NCBI RefSeq assembly: GCF_030717995.2
Contig: NZ_CP157743.1
Location: forward strand, 1,612,001 to 1,676,000
Reading direction: 5' to 3'
Length of the DNA stretch: 64,000 nt
Source of the DNA: Methylomarinum sp. Ch1-1
GTDB lineage: Bacteria; Pseudomonadota; Gammaproteobacteria; Methylococcales; Methylomonadaceae
Position 1 is the first letter of the stretch. Every line of letters begins with the position of its first letter. Below the pieces are notes generated by a model. The model was not told where the DNA came from and ran no database searches. It saw only the letters and a program-made list of their open reading frames with translations. Both the position numbers and the translations under genes were made by a program. Below are positions 1 through 7,888 of the stretch, piece after piece.

Positions 1-70
1 GACGCTAGGGCATTAGTCAAACGGGGCAAGGACTGAAAAATAAGCGGGAATGTCAAATGTAAGGCCTGAC

Positions 71-227
71 GTAACTATTCAGTATCTTTCAGGGTTTAGG
101 GAGTAGACCATTGATTTCTCGGGACGCGTGAATACTTCCATGTAAGCTCTGACTGCAACGTCCTGTTGCAGACAGCCCGATAAATCAATAGCCTACTCCC
201 TCTGATAAAAATACGCTGAATAATTAC
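71..227. mobile_element. MITE 'F', 157 bp, IS66-like ends
   Basis: The element begins GTAACTATTCAG and ends CTGAATAATTAC, giving imperfect terminal inverted repeats. The palindromy continues inward: a GGGAGTAG...ATTGATTT arm on the left pairs with an AAATCAAT...CTACTCCC arm on the right. It is flanked by a perfect 8-bp duplication, GGCCTGAC, at 63-70 and 228-235. It contains no reading frame. The ends resemble those of the IS66 element at 22001-23673 (GTAA-TATTCA), which also makes 8-bp duplications, so it is probably a non-autonomous derivative of an IS66-family element (inference). It is inserted in a REP-like sequence (51-70 plus downstream). Confidence 0.75.
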
Positions 228-361
228 GGCCTGACTTGGCCAAACAGCATTCTAAAGGGAAATAAACCTGACTGGTTTTAAAGGCAAGTCAAGTTTATTT
301 CATACAGAAAATGATTTTTTTAAAGCGTCGAAAAGTTGTCAAGTTATTGAAATAACATGGG

Positions 362-814
362 TTATTTATTGCATTTGACCTTTAGTGATCTGACTCTATC
401 ATGAAAATTAAAGTCAGCGAGTGTGTGAATTTTTGAATTAGCATCAAAAATTAATTCTGATTCTTCAAGCACATCTTGTTTGGTAACACCTAATGATTTC
501 ATCAAGACCGGATAATTAGCCATCTCCCTTAGCGTGAGTTTGAAGTCAATATTTTCAAACAGAGTGACTCTTGCGTTAGGGCCGACAATAAGGCTTGAAA
601 TGCGTCGATCCCAGCTTTTTCCATTCACGTGATCAAGATTTTTCAACTCGCTAGGGCCTTGAAGTCTAAAATGTTCCCCTTCGTATTGAGGTGACTCATA
701 AAAATCAACCCAACAATCCTTATCTTTGGCGTAAACATTTGAAGTTAATCCCGATAAAAAGATCAAGATAAATGCCCATTTAAAACTGCGAAATACGAAT
801 CTAATTCGGTTCAT
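362..814 (-). CDS. secreted beta/gamma-crystallin-like protein
   Basis: A 150-aa protein. An N-terminal hydrophobic signal segment (about residues 10-29, ending NVYA) predicts export. The mature part starts with a CWVDFYESPQYEGEHF stretch followed about 40 residues later by SLIVGPNARVTLFENIDF. This is the Y/F-x-x-x-x-Y/F-x-G plus S-S/I-x-V-G pattern of one or two Greek-key units of the beta/gamma-crystallin superfamily. Members often bind calcium or act as small extracytoplasmic structural or inhibitor proteins; its specific role cannot be read here. It stands alone, with an AT-rich upstream region, between two inverted REP-like repeats, which suggests accessory status. The start is ATG at 814, with a purine-rich stretch (GGAGAAAAAC) just upstream. 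Confidence 0.6.
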   Translation of the reverse strand: MNRIRFVFRSFKWAFILIFLSGLTSNVYAKDKDCWVDFYESPQYEGEHFRLQGPSELKNLDHVNGKSWDRRISSLIVGPNARVTLFENIDFKLTLREMANYPVLMKSLGVTKQDVLEESELIFDANSKIHTLADFNFHDRVRSLKVKCNK

Positions 815-1410
815 TGTTTTTCTCCTGTTTATTAAATAGTCACCGCGTCTTGTCGGATTCTAAAAACGTGTTACGGAAGATATTTCTTTATTTTTGCTGA
901 CTCGATAATGTGAGGGTTAGACACTTATTTCGTCAAATATATCCTAAATCATGTTAAAAAAAGGATGTTTACAGTTCGCCACAGACGTTTTTTCTGTAGC
1001 GCACGCTCCGGGGCTGGTCTTACCCTTGACACTAGGGCTTTAGCCAAGCAGCGAAAAGATTGAAAATGAAGGGGAGGGCGTCAAAAACACTCACGGGGTC
1101 AGGCCTGAACACTCACGGGGTCAGGCCTTACATTTGACATTTTTTCTATCCGCTTCTGGTAAATAAACATGAGTCAATGTTTATTTGAATCGAGTCTGAC
1201 CCCGTGCGCCCTCGGACCCCGTGCACCCTCGGGAAGGCTAAGTATCGTAGTTATCCGGATCTGGTTATCATGCTAAAAATGTATGTTATCCCGTTTAGAA
1301 CTACAAGGCTTTCAGAAAGAAATTGACTTGAAGAGCGGGTCTAGTGTACAAGATATGCAGATCTAGATAACCCGTTAGCACTAAAGAGCAACCAAGCACA
1401 TAGAATTAAA
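815..1410. other. intergenic region with REP-like words, no gene
   Basis: This 596-bp stretch contains the promoter side of the crystallin-like gene and the REP-like words at 1028-1139 and 1195-1225. Near 1371-1380 it has CCCGTTAGCA, which repeats the right end of the attC-like site at 1694-1773. It may therefore be the right end of a preceding cassette, although a clear left arm is not visible (the best candidate is GCTAAAAATG at 1274). No convincing reading frame was found. Confidence 0.5.
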
Positions 1411-1686
1411 ATGGCAAAACTAGGAACAGAGAAACGACCAATAATCGTTCGTGTACATTCTGAAGAAAAAGCAAGATATGTTGCTGAAACATGTGCGGAA
1501 CATGGGTGGCACTATATCATTGGGTTTGAATTAGATAAACCTGAAGACATATCGGATTTTGAGAAAATGTTGAATCCTCCTTCGCCTTTAGTATCCGAAA
1601 AGGTTGGAAGAAATGAGCCTTGTCCCTGCGGTAGTGGGAAGAAATATAAGAAATGCTGTGGTGGTTCCGGTGCGTTGTTGGCCTGA
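1411..1686 (+). CDS. SEC-C metal-binding motif protein (PBPRA1643-type), cassette gene
   Basis: A 91-aa protein with an N-terminal alpha/beta segment (residues 10-55) and a C-terminal SEC-C motif, [13 protein letters not shown] (Cys71, Cys73, Cys82, Cys83), expected to bind zinc. The layout matches the small PBPRA1643-type SWIM/SEC-C proteins. The biological role is unknown; SEC-C tails in SecA mediate zinc-dependent partner binding. The gene is followed 7 bp after its stop by an attC-like palindrome (1694-1773). The same CCCGTTAGC end occurs about 30 bp before its start codon, so it looks like the body of an integron gene cassette. ATG at 1411 is preceded by AT-rich DNA with no strong ribosome-binding site, as is common in cassettes. 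Confidence 0.75.
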   Translation: MAKLGTEKRPIIVRVHSEEKARYVAETCAEHGWHYIIGFELDKPEDISDFEKMLNPPSPLVSEKVGRNEPCPCGSGKKYKKCCGGSGALLA

Positions 1687-1692
1687 GTTTTG

Positions 1693-1774
1693 TGCTAACC
1701 AGCGGGTCAACTTGACCGGCAAAAGCTACGCTCCTACCGTCGCTACGCTTTCGCCGTCAAGTTACCCGTTAGCT
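1693..1774 (+). other. attC-like recombination site (integron cassette)
   Basis: The left arm GCTAACCAGCGGGTCAACTT and right arm AAGTTACCCGTTAGC are inverted copies that also carry the adjoining TTGACCGGC/GCCGTCAA and AAAAGC/GCTTT pairs. The left arm has four extra bases (CAGC) and one extra C. This is the layout of an attC: outer R''/R' boxes ending in AAC / GTT, inner L''/L' boxes, unpaired extrahelical bases and a variable centre of about 25 nt. The 7-bp core GTTAGCT departs at one position from the usual GTTRRRY. It lies directly after the SEC-C gene stop. Confidence 0.65.
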
Positions 1775-1796
1775 GTTATGTTTCACGGGAGGATGC

Positions 1797-2053
1797 ATGA
1801 AAATATGCGGGGATGGTTTTCTTTCTGAGTCTGGGCGAGAGAGTGCTCAGCAAATTATTTCCCAGCATGCCGGTATATTTCATGAACTAGAGCGGGTTAT
1901 TTCCTCTCTACGCGGGCGGGTTGCAAAAGGTTGCAAAGGTGTCTGACCCTTTTGGGTTTGTTTCTTTTTTGCGAGCCCCTGATCCACAGGATCTTTATCG
2001 CAAGACGGTAGAAATACTTGAAAGAATTCGTGAAGAGAGGCACATGGAGCACT
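1797..2053 (+). pseudogene. small cassette-type gene split by a REP-like repeat
   Basis: ATG at 1797 follows a GGGAGG ribosome-binding site. The frame codes for about 45 residues (MKICGDGFLSESGRES...) up to 1938, where a GTGTCTGACCC...GGGTTT repeat introduces a TGA. After the repeat, the frame shifted by one base continues as VSFLRAPDPQDLY...EERHMEH and stops at 2053 (TAA). The second part is rich in charged helix-forming residues. The two halves plausibly formed one protein of about 75 aa before repeat insertion. No family recognised. Its place right after the attC-like site suggests a second cassette gene. Confidence 0.4.
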
Positions 2054-2223
2054 AATGCTGGGCTCAAAGATAGTGGATCTTAATCCGACTGAGTTGAGTG
2101 ATGCGGCGCTGGGTGCAATCATGGTTAGTGCTATTTCAATCTCAGCAACCAGGTGCAAAGGTGTCTGACCCTTTTGGGTTTCAAGGTGTCTGACCCTTTT
2201 GGGTTTCTGACCCTTTTGGGTTT
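1939..2223. repeat. GTGTCTGACCC...GGGTTT repeat copies
   Basis: A roughly 21-bp word, GTGTCTGACCC followed by TTTTGGGTTT, occurs at about 1940-1959, 2161-2181 and 2186-2206, with a truncated copy (CTGACCCTTTTGGGTTT) at 2207-2223. The last three are nearly head-to-tail. Read on the minus strand they encode the repeated PKRVRxxKGSDT-like tail of the transposase remnant, so that tail is not native protein sequence. The word is REP-like; its source enzyme is not in the window. Confidence 0.7.
2055..2166 (+). pseudogene. 5' fragment of a following gene, cut by repeats
   Basis: ATG at 2055 shares a base with the preceding stop (TAATG), suggesting translational coupling. The frame reads MLGSKIVDLNPTELSDAALG... 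for about 30 residues, then runs into the first GTGTCTGACCC repeat and a TGA. The rest of the gene is absent, replaced by the repeat array and the transposase remnant. No family recognised. Confidence 0.35.
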
Positions 2224-3210
2224 CATGACCTGGGTGACCGACAAGTCGAGATCGGTCGTAAACAAGGCGACCCACTGGGTTTTACGAAACACCCACACGA
2301 CCTTGATGGGGCATTTTAAGGTCTTCAGCATGACGGTTTTCTCAACCGCCAGTACTTCGCGTACTTTGCCATACAGGTTAACCTGATAGGCAGCAGTTTG
2401 CTGCCGGAGCGCGTGCGCTCGGTCGGTCACGGTCCCCAGACGCTGGCCGTATTTACGGGGGCGTCCGCGTGTCTTGGCATCGGCGGACCGGGCGTCGGGG
2501 AGCGCATAGAGCACCTGGTTGCTGCGCAATCGGGATAACAGGTGAAAACGTTCGCCTACCGTTTGGCGCACCGGCTTCCATAACCCCTGATTCCCAAACC
2601 AGCTGTCGGTGACCGCCAGCATTGGTGTCGAAGCAAAGTGACCGGCGACGGCGATTAGCAATTCCGCCGCTTGCGTGAGTTTGCTTTGAAACGGCGCGAC
2701 TTGGCCTTTGATTTTGGCGGTTTCCTTTTGTTCGGCGATCATGTGACGGGGTAAGTAAAAACGAAAGCCCAAAAACAAACAGGCCCAACGACCTTTGACC
2801 TGCTTCAGTAAGCCGATCGACACCACATTTTGCGCCCAGGGGTAACGGCTTTGATTCGCTTTGGCGGCATGATCGAAAATCGACGCGCAGCCGAAAATGT
2901 GTTGACCCACTTTGAGGTTGATAAAATCGTCCAAGCCAATCAATAAGCGGCCATCGGTCGTGGGGGACGGAATCAATCCCCACAGCGTCGTCCAAAGCCT
3001 TTCCCAGGGCAGTGTCGACGAAGCCATGAAGGTATAGAACCGCTTTTGCTTAATCTCGATCCCGAACAAAGTCTCCAAGGCCCGCCATAAATTAGACGAC
3101 ATCGATGAGGTAAACGGAACAATCACGGCGGAGGAAAAGGGGACAGATTTATTTATCGGCCTGATTTTCTCCAAAAAATAAATCTGTCCCCTTTTTCGCT
3201 TTTTCGCCAT
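2131..3210 (-). pseudogene. DDE transposase remnant (IS4/IS701-like), C-terminus replaced by repeats
   Basis: The frame codes for 359 aa. The central part resembles DDE transposases: LIGLDDFINLKVGQHIFG holds the first acidic residue and LAVTDSWFGNQGLWKPV the second (residues about 90-215). A basic linker GRPRKYGQ follows. After about residue 327 the protein is translated repeat sequence and the catalytic C-terminal region is missing. The first ~30 residues are also encoded by a GGGGACAGATTTATTT repeat, so the original start was probably near 3105 (MSSNLWRALETLF). No terminal inverted repeats or target duplication are visible. It is probably inactive. Confidence 0.6.
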
Positions 3211-3228
3211 TCAAATCTGTCCCCTTTT
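3135..3228. repeat. GGGGACAGATTTATTT inverted repeat cluster
   Basis: AAAAGGGGACAGATTTATTT at 3135-3154 is matched by a perfect inverted copy at 3176-3195, forming a hairpin with a 21-nt loop. A third, shorter copy in the same orientation as the second lies at 3213-3228. Related AAAAGGGGACAG words recur at 35770-36290. It forms the upstream boundary of the transposase remnant and overlaps its apparent N-terminus. Confidence 0.7.
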
Positions 3229-3527
3229 TCGCCCTAGTTAGCAATCAACTACCTATGAAATCACGGAGTTCCTTTATGCATTAAAACTATGTGTAGAGCC
3301 CTACTGGTAATCCCTTGTAATTTCTTGAGTTAAAGTCGCTTCTATTCATAGTTGTATACTTTGCATAGTGGCCGAATTGAGCCAGTCAGAGTCAGTAAAG
3401 CTCAGCCAAATCTGGGTCATACACTTTGATGGCAAGCATCCTTGCCAAATCTTGTTCGCGCCTACTTTAGTCTTTAAATTGAGAATTGTCGGGATAAGTC
3501 GGCTCGCTTCAACGGTTTCCATAACAG

Positions 3528-5741
3528 TCAAGCTTCCGCGATGATACGGTCGACTTGTTCGCCATTGAAATTGGTTTCCGTCGAACAGAACTCAACTTCA
3601 CCGCTTTCTATATCGTACATGCCGCCGACGATGTCGATTTTGTTTTGCTGTAACAGAGATTTCAGGGTCTGGCTTTTATCGAGGATTTGTTGCATGGACA
3701 GTTGTACATTTTGCCTGGCCACCTTGTCGATAAAGGATTCATCCGTCAGCTCGGCATGATGGTGGTGGACATAATTGACGGCCGGCTTGATCTTCCCTAA
3801 TAGACCGGTCAGATTTTCCAATTCGATGCCGGAGCAGGCCCCGCGAACGGCGCCGCAGTGGGTATGTCCTAGTACGATGATGAGTTTGGAGCCGGTGACG
3901 CTGCAGGCGTATTCCATGCAGCCGAGGATATCCTCATTGATGACGTTGCCGGCGACGCGCACGCTGAAAATGTCGCCCAAGCCCTGATCGAAAATCAATT
4001 CCGCCGACGTTCGCGAGTCGATACAGGACAGCACGATCGCAAACGGATACTGGCCTGAGCTGGTGACGTTGACCTGAGCCAACAAATCATGATGAGAGTG
4101 CAGGTTGTTGACGAAACGTTTGTTGCCTGCTTTCAAGATTTCCAGGGCTTCGGCCGGCGTCATCGTTTCCTGAATGGTTTTGGAACGAACCGGGAAGGTG
4201 GTCGGCATTTCGATGAATTTGAAATCGATATTTCGGTCTTTTGCTTCGATTTTAAAATTATTGATGATTTCGCGCACATCGTAATCGATAAATTTGGCCC
4301 CCATCGCATTAATGATCAGTTCTGTGTTAGAGGGTTGCCGGTGCAATACCTGCAGCAAGTTGGCCTTGTTCAAGAAAGAGACATGCTCGGCCAGGTGCAG
4401 AATGCTGGTATTGCCTTTTTGCGTGCGTTGGAAATACATACCCATGCGATAGTTCTCCATCAAAATGGAGAAGACCGCGATGCCGTTACCGATGGCGATA
4501 CCGGTCAGCAAGTCGGTAAATACCAGTCCGGCGGCCGTGGCGATAAACGGAATAAAATGAAAGATGCCGGTCGTGTACATCTTTTTCACGGTTTTCGGGT
4601 GGGCGAGTTTGAAACCGACGACCAGTAGAATGGCGGCCAGGGTTGCCAGGGGGATCGTGTTAAGCAGTGTTGGAATCGCCAATATTGAGACCAACAATAA
4701 AATACCGTGAAAGATGGTGGAAGTTTTGGTTTGGCCGTTGGCTTGGACATTGGCGGAGCTGCGCACGATCACTTGGGTGATCGGCATGCCGCCCAACAGA
4801 CCGGAGGTTGCGTTACCGATGCCTTGCGCTAACAGTTCCCGGTTGGTATTGGTCGGACGCTTGTGAGGGTCGAGCTTATCGGTGGCTTCGGTGCTGAGCA
4901 GGGTTTCCAGACTGGCGACGATCGCTATGATGAAGCCGGCGGAATAGATGGATGGATTGGCAAATTGCGAAAAATCCGGAAATGTCAGCTGAGAAAAAAG
5001 ATCGAGGCGGCTTTCAGTGACCGGGATCGTGACCAAATGGTTGCTTGCCAATGCCAGATGGGGCGCCTCAACCAGGAGAATCTGATTGGCGACGGCGCCG
5101 CTGACCACGGCGACCAGAGAGCTCGGCACTAGTTTGCCCAGCCGCGTTTGTTTGATCCAATCCGTTTCCCATAATAGCAATATGGCCAGTGCGCCCAGCG
5201 AGATGGCGATGGCGGTGGGCGAAATCATGTCAAGAATATGGCTTAGTTCGCTGAGCGTGTTGAAGCCGTCACTCTGGGCAAAACCGATGTCGCCTTCATA
5301 GTCTTTGTCGTAGCCCAAGGCGTGCGGAATTTGTTTCAGGATGATGATGACGCCGATGCCAAACAGCATGCCGCTGATCACGGCGGAGGGAAAGTAGTAG
5401 GCGATGATGCCGGCGCGCAAGAAGCTCAGCATGATTTGCACTAAGCCGGCAAAAATGACGGCGAGCAAAAAGGCGGAAAGTCCCATTTGTTCGATGCCGG
5501 TTAACACCAAGACCGTCAAGCCCGCTGCCGGACCGCTGACGCCTAATGATGAGTTGCTGATAAAGCCGACCACGATGCCGCCGACGATGCCCGCGATGAC
5601 GCCGGAGATCAATGGGGCGCCTGAAGCGAGGGCGATGCCCAGACAAAGCGGCAAGGCGACCAGAAAAACGGCCAGGCCGGCAGGCAGGTCTTTGTGCAGA
5701 TTGGCCAAGGGGCTGAGATTGGGTCGAGTTGGGCTGTTCAT
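3528..5741 (-). CDS. SulP-type anion transporter fused to beta-carbonic anhydrase
   Basis: A 737-aa inner-membrane protein. Residues about 10-410 are a SulP/SLC26 permease with about 10-12 hydrophobic segments (LPAGLAVFLVALPLCLGIALASGAP at the N-terminus). A STAS-like segment follows (about 430-525), then a complete beta-carbonic anhydrase (about 530-725). The anhydrase shows the zinc-site signatures SCIDSRTSAE (Cys, Asp-Arg dyad) and GHTHCGAVRGAC (His, Cys). The fusion predicts uptake of bicarbonate coupled to interconversion with CO2 at the cytoplasmic face, useful for anaplerotic carboxylation or pH balance. Related SulP-CA fusions are known in marine and environmental bacteria. The gene is monocistronic, with about 240 bp to the next start. 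ATG at 5741 is a good start. Confidence 0.88.
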   Translation of the reverse strand: MNSPTRPNLSPLANLHKDLPAGLAVFLVALPLCLGIALASGAPLISGVIAGIVGGIVVGFISNSSLGVSGPAAGLTVLVLTGIEQMGLSAFLLAVIFAGLVQIMLSFLRAGIIAYYFPSAVISGMLFGIGVIIILKQIPHALGYDKDYEGDIGFAQSDGFNTLSELSHILDMISPTAIAISLGALAILLLWETDWIKQTRLGKLVPSSLVAVVSGAVANQILLVEAPHLALASNHLVTIPVTESRLDLFSQLTFPDFSQFANPSIYSAGFIIAIVASLETLLSTEATDKLDPHKRPTNTNRELLAQGIGNATSGLLGGMPITQVIVRSSANVQANGQTKTSTIFHGILLLVSILAIPTLLNTIPLATLAAILLVVGFKLAHPKTVKKMYTTGIFHFIPFIATAAGLVFTDLLTGIAIGNGIAVFSILMENYRMGMYFQRTQKGNTSILHLAEHVSFLNKANLLQVLHRQPSNTELIINAMGAKFIDYDVREIINNFKIEAKDRNIDFKFIEMPTTFPVRSKTIQETMTPAEALEILKAGNKRFVNNLHSHHDLLAQVNVTSSGQYPFAIVLSCIDSRTSAELIFDQGLGDIFSVRVAGNVINEDILGCMEYACSVTGSKLIIVLGHTHCGAVRGACSGIELENLTGLLGKIKPAVNYVHHHHAELTDESFIDKVARQNVQLSMQQILDKSQTLKSLLQQNKIDIVGGMYDIESGEVEFCSTETNFNGEQVDRIIAEA

Positions 5742-5979
5742 AAGGATCTTGAGTCGTCGTTAAAATTTTTATTATGCGGCTGTAGATATGATCGTATAGG
5801 ATCTATTTATAGTGTATTCATCGCCGTGATGAAAGCAGTAAATGCGGGCATTGCTTTTGAACTACCGTAAGCCGATGATATTCATTGATTAACATGACAG
5901 GTTTTGTCATAAGCGTTTAGTTTTTCAAACTTTCAAATACATCAGCGGCCAGCTCTGATTAATAATATAAGGGGGGGCG
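5742..5979. other. divergent intergenic region
   Basis: This 238-bp AT-rich region separates the SulP-carbonic anhydrase gene (minus) from the nitroreductase gene (plus). It should hold both promoters; no specific operator was recognised. Confidence 0.3.
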
Positions 5980-6326
5980 ATGAATATAGTGGGATGGATT
6001 GCGATGGCATTCATTACTCAGTCTATCGATTTTGCTGAAGTCATTCATTTGCCTCAAGCGCATACGACAGGCGGGATATCCTTGGCGGAGAGCATTGCCA
6101 AACGCCGCTCTGTCAGAGCATTCGATAGCAGACCCTTGTCGATCGAACAGATCGGTCAGCTGCTATGGGCGGCGCAAGGCATCACGGAGGAACGCCGAGG
6201 GTTGCGCGTCGCCCCGTCGGCGGGAGCGTTGTATCCCTTGGAACTCTATCTGGTCGTGTCGGCAGGGGTTTATCACTACATCCCTCAACGGCATGAGCTG
6301 GAACGCGTGATAGAAGGGGATAGGCA

Positions 6327-6570
6327 CAGCAATTCCCATGTCATCAGTTTGAGTATTTTTGCAGGGTTTAGGGCATGGGGTGTGTCTGTCGAGGAGCGCC
6401 GTTCACCCAGCACCTAAATTATCCTGGAATGTAAAATATACTCCAGTAGCCATGGAATTTAGGTGCAGGGTAAACCCATCCCTTGGGGGCTTGACGGCAG
6501 CATCCTTGCTGCCGACATCCACGCCAAACACACCCCATGCCCTTTTTGAACGCCAAAGTGGGAATTGCTG
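6327..6570. mobile_element. MITE 'A' copy 1 (244 bp) with nested element B
   Basis: The ends are CAGCAATTCCCA and TGGGAATTGCTG, a perfect 12-bp terminal inverted repeat. The flanks carry a target duplication: GGATAGGCA at 6318-6326 and GGATAGGCG at 6571-6579 (8 of 9 identical, plus one extra matching G outside). The inner GGGCATGGGGTGTGT segments are also inverted, so the element folds back over roughly 75 bp per side. A 67-70 bp palindromic element B (6403-6471) interrupts A after GAGCGCCGT. No coding capacity. Inserted in the nitroreductase gene. Confidence 0.9.
6403..6471. repeat. element 'B' nested in MITE A copy 1
   Basis: TCACCCAGCACCTAAATT at the left and AATTTAGGTGCAGGGT at the right form near-perfect ends around a centre reading ATCCTGGAATG...CCATGG. 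Copies of A without B read straight through GCGCCGT-AAACCC, which defines the insertion point. No target duplication is visible. Confidence 0.8.
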
Positions 6571-6926
6571 GGATAGGCGTCTCGCGTTGCAACAAGCGGC
6601 GTTGGGCCAGGAAGCGATAACGTCGGCTCCAGCCGTTTTTGTGGTGGCGGCAGCCTATCAAAGGACCGCGGTAAAATACGGCAGTCGGGCCGCTCGTTAT
6701 GTCCAGATCGAAAGCGGACATGCTTGCCAGAATTTATTGTTGCAGGCGGCAGCGCTTAACTTGGCCGGCGTGCCTATAGGGGCATTCAATGATGGCCATG
6801 TGGTTGACGTCATTAAATTGCCGAACAATGAGAGGCCGCTGTATCTGGTTCCAGTCGGTTATCCGTCGGAATAAGCCTAGTGCGATAATTGTGCCCTCTA
6901 GGCTTTTGTCATACGGCTATGCTTGC

Positions 6927-7727
6927 CTACAAGCCGTCCTCGTCCCACAACATCGGAAAAACCTTGCGCACCCGGTCTATATGCGCCTGATCGACATTTT
7001 TTCCCCGTAACGTCACCAGCAACGAATAGAGGTCGTGGGTGTCGACCTGTAAGGTGCGTTTCGGTTCCGATTCCAGCGATTTCGATAGCCGCTTGATGGT
7101 CGTTTGCATCGGCAGCGGTTTAGCGACGACTTTAGCAGGTCGCGACAGTTCGTTCTCGATGATCTCTTTTTCGTTACCGGCCGGAGCCTTGAGGCTTTTG
7201 CGCAGTATTTCCTTCGCCCGTGTCCAGGAAAGCTCACCGCTGGCCAGCTTTTCGCGCATCGCTTCCGTGGTCAGCGGGGCGTAGCGAATGATGTCGTCGA
7301 TCCAGCTGACGCTTTTGTCGAAGAACTCGGCAATGCGGTCCTTGGGCCAATTGGCGTTGTTCAGATAGAGGATGGTTTGGAAGTAATCGGTGATCCGGGT
7401 GTCGACGCGGTCGGAATTCAGTTTGAGATTAAGCGCCTTGATCTCGTCGGTATCGCCGGTCACGATCCTGACGTCGACCCGGTCGAAATAGCCGGGGTTG
7501 GAGCCACGGATGCCCTGAATCGCCTCCATGCGGTGGAAGCCGCCGACCAGATAGTATTCTTTGCCGTTGCGTTCCCATACCACCAGCGGTTCCAACAGGC
7601 CGTTGGTGACGATGTCTTTTTCGAGATGCGCGACCTTGGCCTGGTCCAGGTTGCGGTGATTGGTCAGCGAATGGTGAAACTCGATTTGATCGATGGGCAA
7701 ATATTCGTAGCGTTTGGTGGCCAGCAT
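6927..7727 (-). CDS. ParB N-terminal (sulfiredoxin-like) domain protein
   Basis: A 266-aa protein. Residues about 7-100 match the ParB/Srx N-terminal domain: YLPIDQIEFHHSLTNHRNLD, NGLLEPLVVWERNGKEYYLVGGFHRMEAI, the last containing the GxHRxxA-like nucleotide-contact motif. Residues about 120-185 resemble the helix-turn-helix segment (WPKDRIAEFFDKSVSWIDDIIRYAPL). There is no parA partner, and the C-terminal dimerisation region is not typical of chromosomal ParB, so it is more likely a stand-alone ParB-like DNA-binding or regulatory protein than a partition protein. It converges with the nitroreductase gene and is divergent from rtcA. Confidence 0.65.
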   Translation of the reverse strand: MLATKRYEYLPIDQIEFHHSLTNHRNLDQAKVAHLEKDIVTNGLLEPLVVWERNGKEYYLVGGFHRMEAIQGIRGSNPGYFDRVDVRIVTGDTDEIKALNLKLNSDRVDTRITDYFQTILYLNNANWPKDRIAEFFDKSVSWIDDIIRYAPLTTEAMREKLASGELSWTRAKEILRKSLKAPAGNEKEIIENELSRPAKVVAKPLPMQTTIKRLSKSLESEPKRTLQVDTHDLYSLLVTLRGKNVDQAHIDRVRKVFPMLWDEDGL

Positions 7728-7888
7728 GGTTTGTTCTCTTGACGGGGAATGGGCTCTATATTAGAAATAGCAGCGACAAGCATGAATTCTAACGTTAGGC
7801 ATTAGTTATGACAACGCTTTTTGTTACATAACGGTTTACACGTTGACGAAAGACGAAAAATTTCTTTGCTTCAATAAGAAGGTGTGGG

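Larger units (their letters stand above)
51..1139. repeat. 20-bp inverted REP-like pair bracketing the crystallin-like gene
   Basis: TGTCAAATGTAAGGCCTGAC at 51-70 recurs as a perfect inverted copy at 1120-1139. A second partial copy of the GGGGTCAGGCCT core lies at 1096-1106. Further CTGACCCCGTG / GGACCCCGTG words lie around 1195-1225. About 40 bp at 1-47 also resemble 1028-1075 as a diverged direct repeat. The only gene between the two copies is on the minus strand at 362-814. These look like REP-family words; no REP-associated transposase is present. Confidence 0.6.
5980..6874 (+). pseudogene. SagB/ThcOx-type nitroreductase interrupted by MITE A
   Basis: The 5' part (to 6325) encodes an FMN nitroreductase of the SagB type: AKRRSVRAFDSRPLSIEQIGQLLWAAQG is the FMN-binding RRSxR region and RVAPSAGALYPLELYLV is the family hallmark. 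The 3' part (6579-6874) continues with LALQQAALGQEAI, the GHACQNLLLQAAALNL helix and the closing GxPIGAF...VPVGYP. Removing 253 bp (MITE A plus one 9-bp target copy) joins the halves in frame as ...EGDR-RLALQQ..., giving about 213 aa. The element introduces a stop at 6417, so the protein made now is truncated after the FMN-binding half. GGGGGG just upstream of ATG 5980 may act as the ribosome-binding site. Confidence 0.8.

Noticed and set aside
1371-1380. Complete second attC site before the SEC-C gene
   Set aside because: Only the right end (CCCGTTAGCA) is convincing; the left arm candidate at 1274 pairs poorly, so a full site is not claimed.
2161-2223. CRISPR-like short repeats
   Set aside because: Copies are head-to-tail with 4-bp or no spacing and belong to a dispersed REP-like word.
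3346-3531. 61-codon frame starting at TTG 3531 on the minus strand just after the SulP-carbonic anhydrase gene
   Set aside because: No ribosome-binding site, no recognisable features and atypical composition; a coupled gene cannot be excluded but is not supported.
6927-7727. Chromosome partition parB
   Set aside because: No parA neighbour, no parS-like palindrome seen and an atypical C-terminus.
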